In this document: positions 13,659 to 25,066 of the stretch, in pieces
Layout: every line of letters begins with the position of its first letter
How positions within the stretch are numbered: the stretch's first letter is position 1
Origin: Armillaria gallica
Lineage: Eukaryota; Basidiomycota; Agaricomycetes; Agaricales; Physalacriaceae
NCBI GenBank assembly: GCA_037576215.1
Contig: JBANDB010000008.1
Location: 3,224,001 to 3,288,000 of the forward strand
DNA length: 64,000 bases
Reading direction: 5' to 3'
Translations under genes and position numbers: made by a program
The notes under the pieces: generated by a model
Told to the model about the DNA's origin: nothing
The model's database searches: none
The model's input: only the letters and a program-made list of their open reading frames with translations

Positions 13659-15470
13659 CTAGCTTTGAATAAAATACAAAGAGACAGTGACTTCAGGTGG
13701 ACCCCGGAGTATTCTCTGAACTTGCGATATCGGCAAGACGTAGATCTGGCTCCCCTCTTCCCTTCTCCAGCGGTTCATAATGTTGAGGGTAGCCTGTTCC
13801 ACTAGGAACCTGTCATGCCAATTAGTATTAAAATGGCAAACATTGTAACACTGTACATACCCATATTGCCTAAGCCACTTCTCATTGATTTCCCAGTTGC
13901 TGTGGGCGAGGACGTCGTCGCCATGGATAGTAACCGCATTCCGGTATTCAAGAAGACAATCCACAAGATCAAAGCGTCCTGGAATGATGTGAGAAACACA
14001 GATCCATCGAAGGAACAATCAAACGGACCTCGCAACAAAATCATGCGGTCGCGTAACTCAGGATGCAGAATTCGGTCAATAACGCTCTCTGATATAGCAT
14101 CAGCATTTGTTAGCGGAAGCAATTGGGCTTAGCGTCGTACCATGGGGAACGGTCCTGAACAAAAATTGTCAAAAAAAGAAACGTACAAAAGACGTATAAC
14201 TTGCCTCTGTACCAACGTCGGTCTGAGGGAAGATGGCAAACAATAGGCGCTATTTCTCTTGTAGTTGTCCAGGTGATAACTTGACAACGATCATAAGATG
14301 ATCTTGAGAACAGAGGAATAGCAATGCTTACTGAATAAGCTTATAGGCTTCATTTTTGTTTGGGTCGTCCTCATCTTCGATAGTGTCGTTTGAAATATGA
14401 GTTGGCTGCTTCGGTTGGGTTACGGGCGTCATAGCAGCAGAGCTAGTTGAGGGAGGGGTGAAAGGCATCGACGTCAGCGAAGAGTCAATATTCATGTGGA
14501 CGTTAGGAACATAAGGTTGGTAGACATTCGATCCAGGGCCGCCATTGTACTGGGGAGGCGTATTCGCATTAGCGCTCGTTGGCTGCATCAGGAGGGAAGA
14601 TTCATTGTTGTGGCGCATCATGTCTGAAAAGAGGTCACCTCCCTGAGGAGAAGGTCTGGAAGCCGGGAACACCGATCCAGGATTCATGGGGGATTGATTC
14701 ATCGACATCATCATATAAGGGCTTGGGATGCTATCTTCGCCTCTCGCCTTTTTGGAATGGGCGTTGAGGTCGTCTTCAGCGGGGCGCTTCTGCGCACCTG
14801 TAGACGACTGGGCCACATCTGCATTAGTCTTCTTGCGTCGTTGGTAGCCTTCCCAGGCGGTATCGGTCTCGGTCCTGTTGATAAAGTTGTTGAAATCGGA
14901 CATCTCCCATCCTAGCTTTGGAAGAAGTCCACCTGCGCCTTCGCCGATGAATCCCGAAAGGCTTCGCAGCAGACCGCGAAGAGTTTGGTTCTCTGTCATC
15001 AAGTCTACAAATACCTTAGAACTCGACCTTGATATAGTCATAAGCGCATACCTTTAAGGATATTTCGCATTTCACCAAGAACTTCATCTTTGCCTCCAGA
15101 AAGTATCTCTACTCGCGCTTCAAGATCCCTTATCTGATGTTGTGAATGAGCACCGACGACGACGACTAATGGAGATGAGTTACCCTTTGTTGCTTTCGCA
15201 GACGAAACTCTCGTTGGGCAATTCGGTTCTGGTCGCGTCTAGCTGCTTGCGAGCTTATTTGCGGAACCGGACGTAAGCAAGATTGGAATTCATGACTAGG
15301 AAAAAATTACACACTTTGGATTTTTCTTTCGGCCAGGCTTACCAGGAGCTGTAGAGCCTGCTAAAGATTCGTTATCCGAATCCTAGAATTTTTCAAAAAC
15401 AGAACTAGATCTGAGGAATAAAACGGACCTCCACATCTCGAGAAACACTACGATCTGCAGACTCAGGCAT
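13659..15470 (-). CDS. bZIP transcription factor, Pap1/Yap-type basic region with DUF3425-like C-terminal domain
   Basis: The ATG at 15470 begins MPESADRSVSRDVE. After two short introns comes the basic region RRDQNRIAQREFRLRKQQR, with the NxxAQxxFR signature of fungal AP-1-like factors, and a short zipper (IRDLEARVEIL...). The middle is disordered and rich in Met, Asn and Pro. The C-terminal part has YHLDNYKRNSAYCLP, ESVIDRILHPELRDRMILLRG, VTIHGDDVLAHSNWEI and FLVEQATLNIMNRW, matching the domain often attached to fungal bZIPs. One intron has a GC donor (14155-14204) and one exon is only 14 nt (14141-14154). Near 13751-13756 the frame gives an atypical tail ending at 13659, while the neighbouring frame reads GEPDLRLADIASS and stops at 13693; a missing base in a G-run is suspected. 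Confidence 0.8.
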
Positions 15471-16483
15471 GGGGTGAGGTGAGAAGGATTACGAACCATC
15501 CCGGCAAAGCTCAACCCCGGAAGCCTGCTGAGCAACAAACCACAACAGATGCCATCATGTGACCATTCCGCTTCAACCTCGCGGCAGCCAGAGCCAGAGT
15601 AACTTTTCGCAATCTGACGGGCAAGTGACAGCGAATAATGCCTTGTGTGCAGAAGCCTCTTACCATTGCTTATCTGCTTATGCTCGCCACCGCTTCTAGT
15701 CTGCTTTGTATTTCTTCCGACTTCACAGAACGCCTCCAAACTTCGAGGTTCTAGTGGTATATATGTATCCTCTTCTTCTGTTGCAGTCAGCCGAGGCCCT
15801 GGCTACCGAGTTAACTGTCTCTCATATATCAGACAGGTCTTGGCGCTGTGCTTGTACTGTACTTTATGGTCGCACCACCAGCTCAGCGATACGCATAACT
15901 AAAACCAAATATCACTGCGGCGGATCTGTGTTCAACCGAAGCTATCAACCGAAGCTAGCTGCAGTAAGGCCCACACTTCCTCCACCGATTACGGGCGTTC
16001 TAACTATGCCACGCGCGTGAACGAATCCTCTGATCCACTTGGGGCTGGTCTCTTGTATCAAACCGCCACCGTTATCTTCTAATAATGGTACATCAAACTT
16101 GGGCCTTGGACATGCATGCAAACCGTTTCTCTGGGTCCTGACTGCTTTGCTCATCGAACATGCCGATCGCCCAATGATTTTAGAATTTCAGAATCGATGA
16201 AATATTCCTCTATCAACCCCGAGACCACGTTCACTGGGCTTCCTCGTGTCCTTGTCCTTCTTTCTCCTGCCTAGTGTCACTCAGAGCCTATGTTTCGGGT
16301 TCGGGATGATGGTAAATTCATATCCGTTCTATGCCTTTTCCGACGAGGCCCTTGCTTTTCAGTTCGGCACAATTTGTGGATCCTGCTTCGACGACATATA
16401 GATCTTAGGTTCCGTTAATTGACGAAACTGCACCCGTTCCACTGTAATAAAACCAGGCCCGAAACCCCAACCTTTACTCCGTC
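15471..16483. other. Intergenic, promoter regions of the bZIP and DUF6593-A genes
   Basis: About 1 kb between two divergent genes. Short open frames exist (for example 15645-16020 plus) but none looks like a protein family. I see nothing else I can support. Confidence 0.5.
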
Positions 16484-17236
16484 ATGACTTCCGCCACTGA
16501 CATCTGTCTTCGCTTTGAATTCTCCGCCTCGTCCAACTCTGACATGAGGACGTTTAAGGTGTATCGATTGCCCGACTCCGCGTCCTCAAGCGTTATCGAG
16601 CTCTATCGTGTGGGTAGTTATACTTTTACTCTTTACACCTACCATTATTCATATCCGGCATTGATCTCTCAATAGTTCTATCACCCAGTAACTGGCCTGG
16701 TAGCGGGATTGACCACATTCCATCGGCAAAACCTCATCACCAACATCTTCGAGACGGCGGGTCAGATCGAATGGCTGTCAAACTCCAACGCCACGGTTCA
16801 GTTTGGGATAAACCAGGTAAGGGAGCTGCTCTATCACTGACTCGTTTCCACATCCCGGTCGTTGATTGAATATCCAGTATCATATCCGCGAACTCAGAAA
16901 GCCGAAGAAATCTAATAGCCAGTAAGTGTATCTTACATGCGTGAATAAATGGCGTTGATGTATTTCGCAGATCGCGTCGCTTCAAAGTAGGTGGCTCGGA
17001 ATACAAGTGGAAAATTGCAGATAACAACACGGATCTTTTCGTAAGCTGATGTTGCTTTTTTCGTCTAAGAGTGTCCTAAACGCTCTTAGTGTGTTGACTC
17101 ACGGGGTAAAACAGTTGCTACTTGGTTGCAGGAAGAGCTTACCCTACGCGTAGCAACCCGCGTAGAAAGCATTCTGGACCGGATCGTAGTGACCTGTTTT
17201 TTGAATCTCTGGGTGCGACATCTTGGAGACTGGTGA
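16484..17236 (+). CDS. DUF6593 domain protein A
   Basis: Five exons (16484-16609, 16676-16816, 16878-16921, 16971-17040, 17090-17236) join to a 175-aa protein. Diagnostic blocks are ATDICLRFEFS at the start, VAGLTTFHRQNLITN, KSNSQSRRFKVGGSEYKWKI, DSRGKTVATW and the C-terminal SILDRIVVTCFLNLWVR. Proteins of this type are widespread and expanded in mushroom-forming fungi; they are small, soluble-looking and of unknown function. A second member lies at 26691-27511 on the other strand. Confidence 0.8.
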
Positions 17237-18399
17237 TGGCAGAGTGAGCGGTCCTCGGGGCGGTTACCCTTTGCTGATACAAGTAGCATTTTGGTATGAA
17301 CGAGCATATGATTTACAGGCTTTTGTCCTTCAACAATTGATGGTGGTCGCCGACCTTCTGACTATATATTTCTGCTGAACAGAGTCACGATGTCAGCTCA
17401 GGACTCGGACTTGGAGTGCGCAGTTGTGACCGCACTCCCCGACAAGGCATCGGCTCGATGAAGTTTCATCATTAACTACGGTTTGAAAATGGTAACCAAC
17501 TTGGAAGGGGGACGACTACGACGCAATTTACAGCCTGAATGTATATGCTCGCTAGTAGTCGTGTATCCAGCGTCGCCGGAATAGGTTTGGAATACCTATT
17601 AATTCACCACCAGCCGTGGCGACCGGGGTGCACGGCGCTATTTACTGGGAGCACGAGATTTTTCTGCGGGACCCTTCTACGTCGGCATCAACTATCCAAC
17701 TCCCGTCAATCACGAATCAACAGCCGATGACATACAGGGTGTGCGTCGCCATTGGCACATTTTATACCTTGGCCGAGGCAGTGCAGTGCTTCCGACATTG
17801 CATTCGGACGGAGCTGTAGCTTGGATGACAACCGAAATGTTGAACGTTGAAGGTCCAGGACTTTGACACGGAGCATCCTACAGCTGTGATGGAGGACTTA
17901 GTTGCGTAGAGATATAGGTTGTCAGCTACGACATGAGGCGAGTTTACCTGAGACTGTTCCGTTTCCACCATTTCTGACCGGTGTGTCCAAAGGATGGGAA
18001 TATGCGCCTACCTACACTGGGAGGCCCCTTGGCAGACCGTTTTGGTTGACATCTGATCGATATATGGAAATATTCTAAATCCGGAGCTTTAAAGCGCTTG
18101 TGGATGCGCAGAAAGCCGCGAGCTAAATCAGCAACCTTCAACAGGGGTCTCCTTGCCGACCGCCTTGATGCCTTTCTTTTTCGAGGTTTATACCCGGCAA
18201 ATGGCCTGTGGGTCTTCGCGGTAATTGTAACATGGCCTGACAACATGACCGTGGGGTTGTTTCTAAGGTGTCTCGATGTCTGTGCCTTTATAATCTTGGT
18301 TCCTTCGACTTATTTCAGATTGCCAGGTACTTCCCCACGATACCTCTCAGCTAGGTTTTCTCCGCCAGCTCTGCTAGGGCCTATTTCCCTCTAATCACG
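17237..18399. other. Intergenic, no supportable gene
   Basis: About 1.2 kb. A plus-strand patch at 17539-17820 has overlapping open frames of about 65 codons (one containing GVHGAIYWEHEIFLRDP) that I cannot place in any family or join by introns. The right end should be the promoter of the Ser-rich gene at 18400. Confidence 0.4.
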
Positions 18400-19261
18400 A
18401 TGACCACGCTCCCTTCGTTCGTTGAACTGATTTCTACGCTGGGTGTTGATTCAGCGTCTAAGGCTCTGGATCACTCGCCTCGTTCTTCCTCGCTCCGCCT
18501 CGCCACACTCACTCTATTCGCCCATAAGTTCGCGAGATCGAAGTGTCCGTCATGCTCGCTATTCTCCATATTCTCCAACAGTGCGTAGCCCTCCCTTTAC
18601 TACTTCTTCATCCAAGTAACAACCCGTTTGCGCAGCACTCATCTAGACGTGGGAGTGTATCCTCTTCATCCACATCTTCTTCTCCTGATCTCGAACGGTG
18701 TGTCCTGCCCGTAAGCATATCGTCTATTTTCTGTGGCACGATACTCAGAAGAACCCTCAGAATCATCCAGGCTCACCTCGCATTCGTAAACGGAAGGACA
18801 ACAAGCTGACAGTCAATGTATTTGGCTCGTCTACAGACCTCTCCGCCACTACACCAATATCAATCTACGTTCGTCGGAAGACGCCCGGCGCCTCCCCTAC
18901 AACCTCCATCTTCGTTCCCGATTCCCGTGACACATCACCCAGTTTTGGGCATTTACTCACACTACCCACTCTCCCGTCCCTCTTTCCTCTATCCCCCAAT
19001 TCTGACCACTTCCCTATGACACCAGACTCGGATGAGAAGCGTCCCTTGTCTGACCGCAATTCCAACTCACCCTCGCCCTCTCCTTCTCCTGTGATTAAGG
19101 CCAAGGCAATCCCCGACTTGCTAGAAGGTCATGTTTTCGGTCGCATTCGCTGTCACACTGGTACCCGGATCTCTACACCACCACGCTCAGCTGATAGCGA
19201 GAGACACCCAAGGCCGTATACTGTTCATATCGAGAATCTCAGTCGAGAGATAACGCTGTAA
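18400..19261 (+). CDS. Ser/Pro-rich conserved basidiomycete protein of unknown function
   Basis: The start MTTLPSFVELISTLGVD resembles the N-terminus of a conserved but uncharacterised agaricomycete protein. The body is Ser/Thr/Pro-rich and predicted disordered: SPHSLYSPISSRDRS, HARYSPYSPTV, then after introns SSTDLSATTPISIYVRRK, FTLP-like LTLPTLPSLFPLSP and MTPDSDEKRPLSDR, ending SREITL. A likely intron runs from GTAACA to CATCTAG (about 18618-18648); another from GTAAGC (about 18712) to CTCAG (about 18750). Near 18488-18494 the frame carrying the start continues as an unnatural Leu/Cys-rich peptide, while the frame one base on carries the SPHSLYSP block, so a one-base insertion or sequence error is suspected. 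No domain or function can be assigned. Confidence 0.55.
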
Positions 19262-19673
19262 ATATATCAGCGTACGTACTCATTGGACAATCTGGACATA
19301 TTGTAACATTACTTCCGGTTTGCGTATAGCAACTGTTACCGATAGGGCTTTTACCTACCCACCATCCTTTGGACTCTTCCTTTCGTTCTTCTTGGTTACT
19401 AGGTTCTTTCGGTAGTTAGCCTTCTTTTTGGGATTGTTAGTCAGTTCCACAGGTACAACAATTGGTGTATGTACTGCCACTCGTTGATGTGTAAGATTAC
19501 AGTTCGCAAGCTACACATTTAGAAAAGGGGACTGAGCTAAAAGGACTGAAGACCGGTTCGATGGCGACCAATATCAAGGAATGCGTCACGAGCACAGGGA
19601 GGACATAGCAACGGCTTTCCGTATGAAATAACTTTAACCGCATACGAAAGAAGGATGGAACGGTACTTATCCG
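19262..19673. other. Convergent intergenic region
   Basis: About 410 bp between two gene 3' ends; it should hold both polyadenylation regions. Nothing else is visible. Confidence 0.5.
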
Positions 19674-20933
19674 TCAATGATCATCCTCGTCAGGTCCCGG
19701 ACATTCATTGGACATTTCGTCATGGCTATGGTACTGCGTCCCACACCAAAAACAATACAAGTACCGATCCCGCAGGTACGCCAATATCAATTCCAAACGG
19801 TCCTGTGCCTGTTGATACATTTTGGTAAGCAATGCATGGAAACAGATGAACCAGGGCAAACGGACCTGGAGACGAAGGTATTGTACGCTCTCCTCTAAAG
19901 TTTCCGGTGAGAATTCGGGATCTGCAGCAACCGCCTTCTGGTCTTGATCAGTGACGTCGTCGAGGGGTTGAAGCGCATCTGATTGCATTTGTTGGCGAAG
20001 TCGAGATTCAACGGATGCGATATTGTGCTTGGAAGCTATGGGAAGAGATAGGGTTGTGTGTAGCTCGAGAGCGTCCATCAGACCGTGAGGGAAAGACTCC
20101 GGATTGTTCGGGTTTAAGTTGAGGATATTGAACTAGAAACACCGCATATATTCAGTAGTGGTAGGATGGAAACAGGGGAAAGATATACCTTGATGTCGGC
20201 CTTCTCGTCGAGGTTGGCGCACGTGCGTTGCGCAGATACTAGATAAGAAACGGAGAGATGTCGGAGGTCAGGACAGCCGGTACAATCTAGAAAGCTGGAC
20301 ATACACAGCCTGCCCTCTGCTCGTCGCTCTGCATATTCTTGCATTGCTCGGTCGCGGAAATTAGACTGCTTAGCTGTTTCGGCCATCTTGGCCATCTTGG
20401 CCATACGTTCTGCAGCTGTGGGAGAAAGTGCACGCTTGCGAGTGCCGATGCCTTTTCTTCCTGGGAGACACACATGGCAATCAGCACTGCAGACAGCGGC
20501 AACTGCGACGGAACAACAGCTCACCTTCCCATTCGTTCAGTGGAAGCGGTTCCACCTTATGACCCCTGGATTTCTTGGACGAACTGGCAACGTCGATGCT
20601 AACCGGGGCGACGTCCGCTGGCTCGTCGTCGGTTTTGCCCAGCGACTGTCCCGGTTTGAAGCCCATTTTCATCATTATGGACATGGCCTTGTTACCGGTA
20701 GCAATGCCCGCTTCTTGCTCCTCCTTCGCCCGGGTGAAAAGGCTTTTGCTCAGCCCTTCTTCGCGAGACTCGACCTCGCGCTGATAGCGACTCTTTTGTC
20801 GATGTTGTTCATTCTTCAGCAGAGCTTTCTTCTGGGCCTCCTTGCGTAGGTTGCTGTATGTCTGAGGGCGCGTCGACGAGGTTCCTTCTGCGAGAAATTT
20901 GTCGGAAAGATAGTCGTCCTCGTCATCAGACAT
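19674..20933 (-). CDS. G-patch protein with C-terminal DUF4187, GPATCH11/CCDC75-like
   Basis: The ATG at 20933 begins MSDDEDDYLSDKFLAEG, the typical acidic start of the family. A Lys/Glu/Gln-rich helical segment precedes the G-patch: NKAMSIMMKMGFKPGQSLGK. Further on are LNEWEGRKGIG, a basic helix with RAMQEYAERRAEGRLLSAQRTCANLDEKADI, and a C-terminal DUF4187 module with YLRDRYLYCFWCGTQY and ECPGPDEDDH. The CxxC pair in YCFWC fits a small metal or structural site. Four introns are visible, one using GTATGT after ...EGRLL. G-patch proteins usually activate DEAH-box helicases; the specific role of this subfamily is poorly defined. The upstream Met in the same frame lacks family similarity. Confidence 0.85.
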
Positions 20934-21297
20934 GATGAAGGTGATAAAGTGGCATTGTGATGTCATTCCAAATTTTTTTGATTGTTTGAGAAAGAGTCCA
21001 AATCCACAACCCTTTTATTGAGCTAATAAAAAGAAGATAAATTCATGAACGGTGTCGTTATTGAACAGAAAACGACACATGGGTTTTACAGTAAAGTAAA
21101 GAACAGCACCAGGGCCGTGAATGGCCTTGACTACTTCAGAGAAATAGTAGCTAACGATACGAGCTGGGAACAAATTTAAGTATCAACAAGTGCAATTCAC
21201 GGCTTGTAAAAGCAGGTAGCAGCGTGAATGAGGGGCATGGCATGGGGTGATGAGCAAAGTTAGCAGCGAACAAGGCGTTGATATCGTAATCCATGAA
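20934..21297. other. Intergenic between two minus-strand genes
   Basis: About 360 bp: promoter of the G-patch gene and 3' end of the RRM gene. AT-rich; no gene seen. Confidence 0.5.
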
Positions 21298-22478
21298 TTA
21301 AGCAGGTGTGACCTCAGATCGCAGGAGCATCAGCGATGATAGCAGGAGCGCGACCTCTTCAGTATAGGCTTCATCATGCGCGTCGTTGTGGGGAGTGTTG
21401 ACGGCAATTTTGACAGCGATGTTTCTACCACCGACCTCTTTTCCATCCAAAGCAGCAATAGCCTCCTTCTGCTCTTCCTCGCCGCCAACGTCGACGAACC
21501 CGTAACCTTTGCTACGCCTTGGCTGACCCCAGCGACGGTGGACGATGCGTGCGCTAACGACATTGATGCCGACCTCGGTGAAAAGACCCTTGAGACCGTC
21601 GTCGTCAATATTGAAGCCGAGGTTGGCAACGAACAGCATGTTTCCAGATGGCTCGCCGACAGGGTCCTCGCCTGCAGGGCGGGCAGTACGAGGGGCCCTG
21701 GGCTTACGAGCCTTCTTCTTGGGAACAGCTTCCGTAGCCGCCTCACCCTCCGCAGCCGGGGCTGGAGTCTCGACGTCACCCTCGGCAGCAGCTTTGCTTT
21801 GTTCTTGCGCTAATACATAATAAAATGTCAGAAGACACGTTACAGAAACCGATTGTAGGCAGTTTAAAACGAGACTGACCGTGTTTTTCTTCTTCTTCTT
21901 GGGTTTAGCGGCCTCGTCGGTGCCCGCTGCGGCAGGTTCTGGGACAACAGTGACCTCACCGTTGGCCTCGGCCTCTGTGACTTCCCCGGGAACAGCCTTG
22001 CTGCCACGCCTGCCGGGTCTCCTCTTGGCCTTTCTCTCCTTCCTTTCCTTGTCCTTTTGCTCAGAAGGTTTGGCAATTTCGATGATTACTGGACGACCAT
22101 CGAGCTCTGTCTTGTCAAGAGCTTCGACTGCCTTGATGGCGGCCTCTTCGGTAGCCAAAGCAACGAAACCATAGCCTGCAGAACGGGTACCACGCAGGAT
22201 CACTTGCGCGGAAAGACTGCAGAAGAAACTGTGAGAAAGGGCGGGTGGCGCGAGGCTGTGTAAACGCACACGTCGCTCTGGACAGGCGCAAAGAACGCCT
22301 TCAGCCCTTCATCCGTGGTAGCATACGCAAGATTACCGGCAAAGACCTGAATAGAGCAATTAGAAATGAGAAAAGAGAGAAAAGAAGAAGCGCGAACCTT
22401 GAAGCCAGTCTCTTCCTTGTCTTGCGTAACCGGAGGCGCGCCGTCGTGAGCAACTTGGGCGACTTGGGCTTCAGACAT
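21298..22478 (-). CDS. RNA-binding protein with two RRM domains and Lys/Ala-rich linker
   Basis: The ATG at 22478 begins MSEAQVAQVAHDG. RRM1 spans two introns: FKVFAGNLAYATTDEGLKAFF (RNP2 is VFAGNL) to GTRSAGYGFVAL (RNP1), ending GRPVIIEIAKP. The linker is highly charged (KDKERKERKAKRRPGRRG, a KKKKK run, Ala/Pro/Glu repeats, KKKARKPRAPR), suggesting nuclear or nucleolar retention. RRM2 has NMLFVANLGFNIDDDGLKGLF and SKGYGFVDVGGEEEQ. The tail is ...LLRSEVTPA. Related fungal proteins are RNP24- or nucleolin-like. Role inferred: rRNA or mRNA binding; partner unknown. The two-RRM order is intact and no lesion was seen. Confidence 0.8.
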
Positions 22479-23173
22479 TGTAAGGTGGCGGTGAGACGAT
22501 GTTTTGAGAGCGGGAAAGCTTGGAGGAGCTCGATGAACCGGTTTTTCTGAGTCAAACTTGAAGGTTGGAGAATTTCTCTGGATGCTGCTGTTTTATCATC
22601 TATTTGGCTCTGTTGTCTACCTCCTTTGTCACTTTCTGATGGACTTTACTATCAAAAATTTCATGGCATATTTTAGCCGCCTGCCTCTTGTACAATAAGC
22701 GAATTTGTGAATGTATACAGGTGGTGCTGCAGTCGGCGCCAATCATTACGCTGATTGACTCTTCCTCCAGACGGAGTGGTCCAAATATAAACACACACTG
22801 ACACACAGCCACTTGGACAAATACCCATGACAACGGCGGTCGCCGCATGCAGAGTGTTGCTGCGCAGGAATTTAATTTACTCTGCGACGCCAATCATTCA
22901 ACGTTATATGCAGATCCCAATTCGACGCGTCTGTGAGGTCGTTTTTTGAAGCCTTTGCTAGCTGGCGGACATGACTGGCCGCGCTCGGACCTGAATCAAG
23001 GCGGAAGTTGCCGGGTAAATATATAGGAGGTCGTTTCATCAAGACGGGTGCCAAGTCTAGTTCGTATAGATATCTGTCATTTCGTCTCCCCCTCACTCCT
23101 TCCTCTTCTCTCCCAGCATCGACAAGGTCGCCCTTCCATTCTTTTCTACCGTCTCTCTTTTACGACAGCCGTA
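22479..23173. promoter_or_regulatory. Divergent promoter region, RRM gene and GH128 gene
   Basis: About 695 bp between divergent start codons. An AT-rich TAAATATATAGG word at about 23016 lies roughly 160 bp before the GH128 start and is a plausible TATA element; pyrimidine-rich DNA (TCTCCCCCTCACTCCTTCC...) follows, as is common just upstream of fungal transcription starts. Confidence 0.4.
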
Positions 23174-24534
23174 ATGGCCCCGCTTAATTTCTTGAATTTA
23201 CTCGCAGCTGCGACCCTTGCGGTTATCGCCTTGTCTTACAGCCCAGCGCCCGTCGCTGCTCTCTCTCCTGATTCTCACGGTCAGATTTTTGCTCGCCGTG
23301 GTGTCCACCATGGAATGCGTCGTGAGCCTGCGTCAAATAAAAAACGCTCCAATTCGAAGCGCTGCAAGGTTCGCGAGTCTTCGTCGCTGGTCTCTTCTTC
23401 GACGGTCTCCTCCTACACGCCCGCTTCCACCTCTTCAACTACCCCCTATGTAGCGCCCGCCACAAGCAGCTCTTCGAGCAGCGCCGTGGCCTCTACCACC
23501 CCCGCCTCCTCTTCCAGCGGCTCGGGTGTCTGGACTGGGCCCAAGGGCGGTCTGGCATGGCCCAATGGCGACACTGGTAAATTGTCCAACTGGAAGACCA
23601 ACCATATGACATAGTAAGCTCTCGTTTATCGGCCCATCTTTTGCATATCGCTTGTTTACGCGTTGTTACATAGCCTGTACACCTGGGGCAGTGATCCTCT
23701 TCCTGCTGCCTCTAATGCCGGGTTCCACATCCTTCCTCAACTTTGGGGCGACAAGGATACTGCCACCTTTGCGCAGAACATTGGTTCTTACACCACCCCC
23801 ACTTACGTTCTCGCTTTCAACGAGTGGGTCAAGCTCACGTATTGATCTGTTCCTTGTTCCTGACTTGTCCGCTAGGCCCAATGAGTCGGGTCAATCCAAT
23901 ATGTCTCCCGACCATGCTGTTCAGTTGTGGTGGCAGTACATTGAACCCCAGAAGGCCAACGGACATAAGCTTGTCGCCCCCGCCGTTTCCTCCAGTCCCG
24001 TAGGCTTCACCTGGACTCAGGAGTTCTTTGCCAAATGCGTTGGATGTACCGTAAGGAGATCAATATGTGTTGCAACCAGTCCTCACCTTTGCCATGTAGA
24101 TTGATGCGATCGCTACACATTACTACGATGTTTCTGCCTCCGACTTCATCGCGTATCAGAACAAGTTCCATGACGAGTTCCATCTCCCAATCCTGGTTAC
24201 TGAATATGCTTGCCAAGTAAAGTTCCATGAACCTTGAGCATGAATTAACATTGATTTTAATATTGCAGAACTTTAACAATGGCCCTCAATGCACGCCGGA
24301 CCAAATTTGGAGCTTCATGACACAGACCACCGCGTGGATGGATTCCACTGACTGGATTATAACTTACATGTGGTTTGGTATGTCACGGATCCATTGATAT
24401 TGTCGCTCAGACATTGAGTGCCTTTTCTTCTAGGTGCCATGCTCGACATGTTCAACGTCAACTACGAATGTCAGCTGATGGGCCCAGACGGTTTGCCCAA
24501 CACTCTCGGGTATAGATTTATCAACGGTTACTGA
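23174..24534 (+). CDS. Secreted glycoside hydrolase family 128 (beta-1,3-glucanase-like)
   Basis: The start MAPLNFLNLLAAATLAVIAL is a signal peptide. A basic segment (RRGVHHGMRREP, KKRSNSKR) and a long Ser/Thr-rich linker (about residues 55-115) lead to the catalytic domain: GPKGGLAWPNGDTGKLSNW, YLYTWGSDP, ILPQLWG. The conserved acidic residues are in AFNEPNE (general acid/base region) and LVTEYACQ (second catalytic Glu). Later blocks are WMDSTDWIITYMWFG, MLDMFNVN and the C-terminal YRFING Y. Exons are separated by five short introns and join without a frame break. GH128 enzymes cleave beta-1,3-glucans and in fungi probably remodel the cell wall. The linker and basic stretch suggest a wall-anchored or KEX2-processed form (inference). 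Confidence 0.88.
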
Positions 24535-25066
24535 ACAAACTTTTCTCATTCGGACGCGCCGATTTTTGCCTCCCATATACGCATGGATTTGGTCGATACC
24601 CTTATCACATTTTTACATACCTTTCAGACCCGTAGTACGGGTAATTGGCGAGCTTGCGAGCCTTGTTTATTGGTTATCTGGTCCCACCGGCATCGTTGAT
24701 CTCGATGAGTTATTATCCTCGGTGGTATATTGTTTTCTTAGTAGCATTTTATCTACATTGCATTAGTCTGTGTTTTAACCGATCGGCGCGCCCTACCAGA
24801 TTTAATTCTTTATTGCTGAGCCTCCTGAGAACTGTGTTGGACATGGTTAAGATACACTGACGTGCTCACAAGGTCTACCTTCCGCTACCCTGTACTTTGG
24901 AAAAGGTGCGTATTACTTCCGGTTACTCAATGCCGGCTCTGCTTTGGACCGCTGTCCGATCAAACGCTCTTGAAAATATAGGCTCAGTCTTGTACTCTTC
25001 TTATTCTCTTCTTATACAGCAATTTTAAAGTGAGGACGCAGAGACATCCCACTTCGCGGTAGAAGG
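24535..25066. other. Tandem intergenic region
   Basis: About 530 bp: 3' region of the GH128 gene and promoter of the AhpD-like gene. A short open frame at 24566-24766 is hydrophobic but unsupported. Confidence 0.45.
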
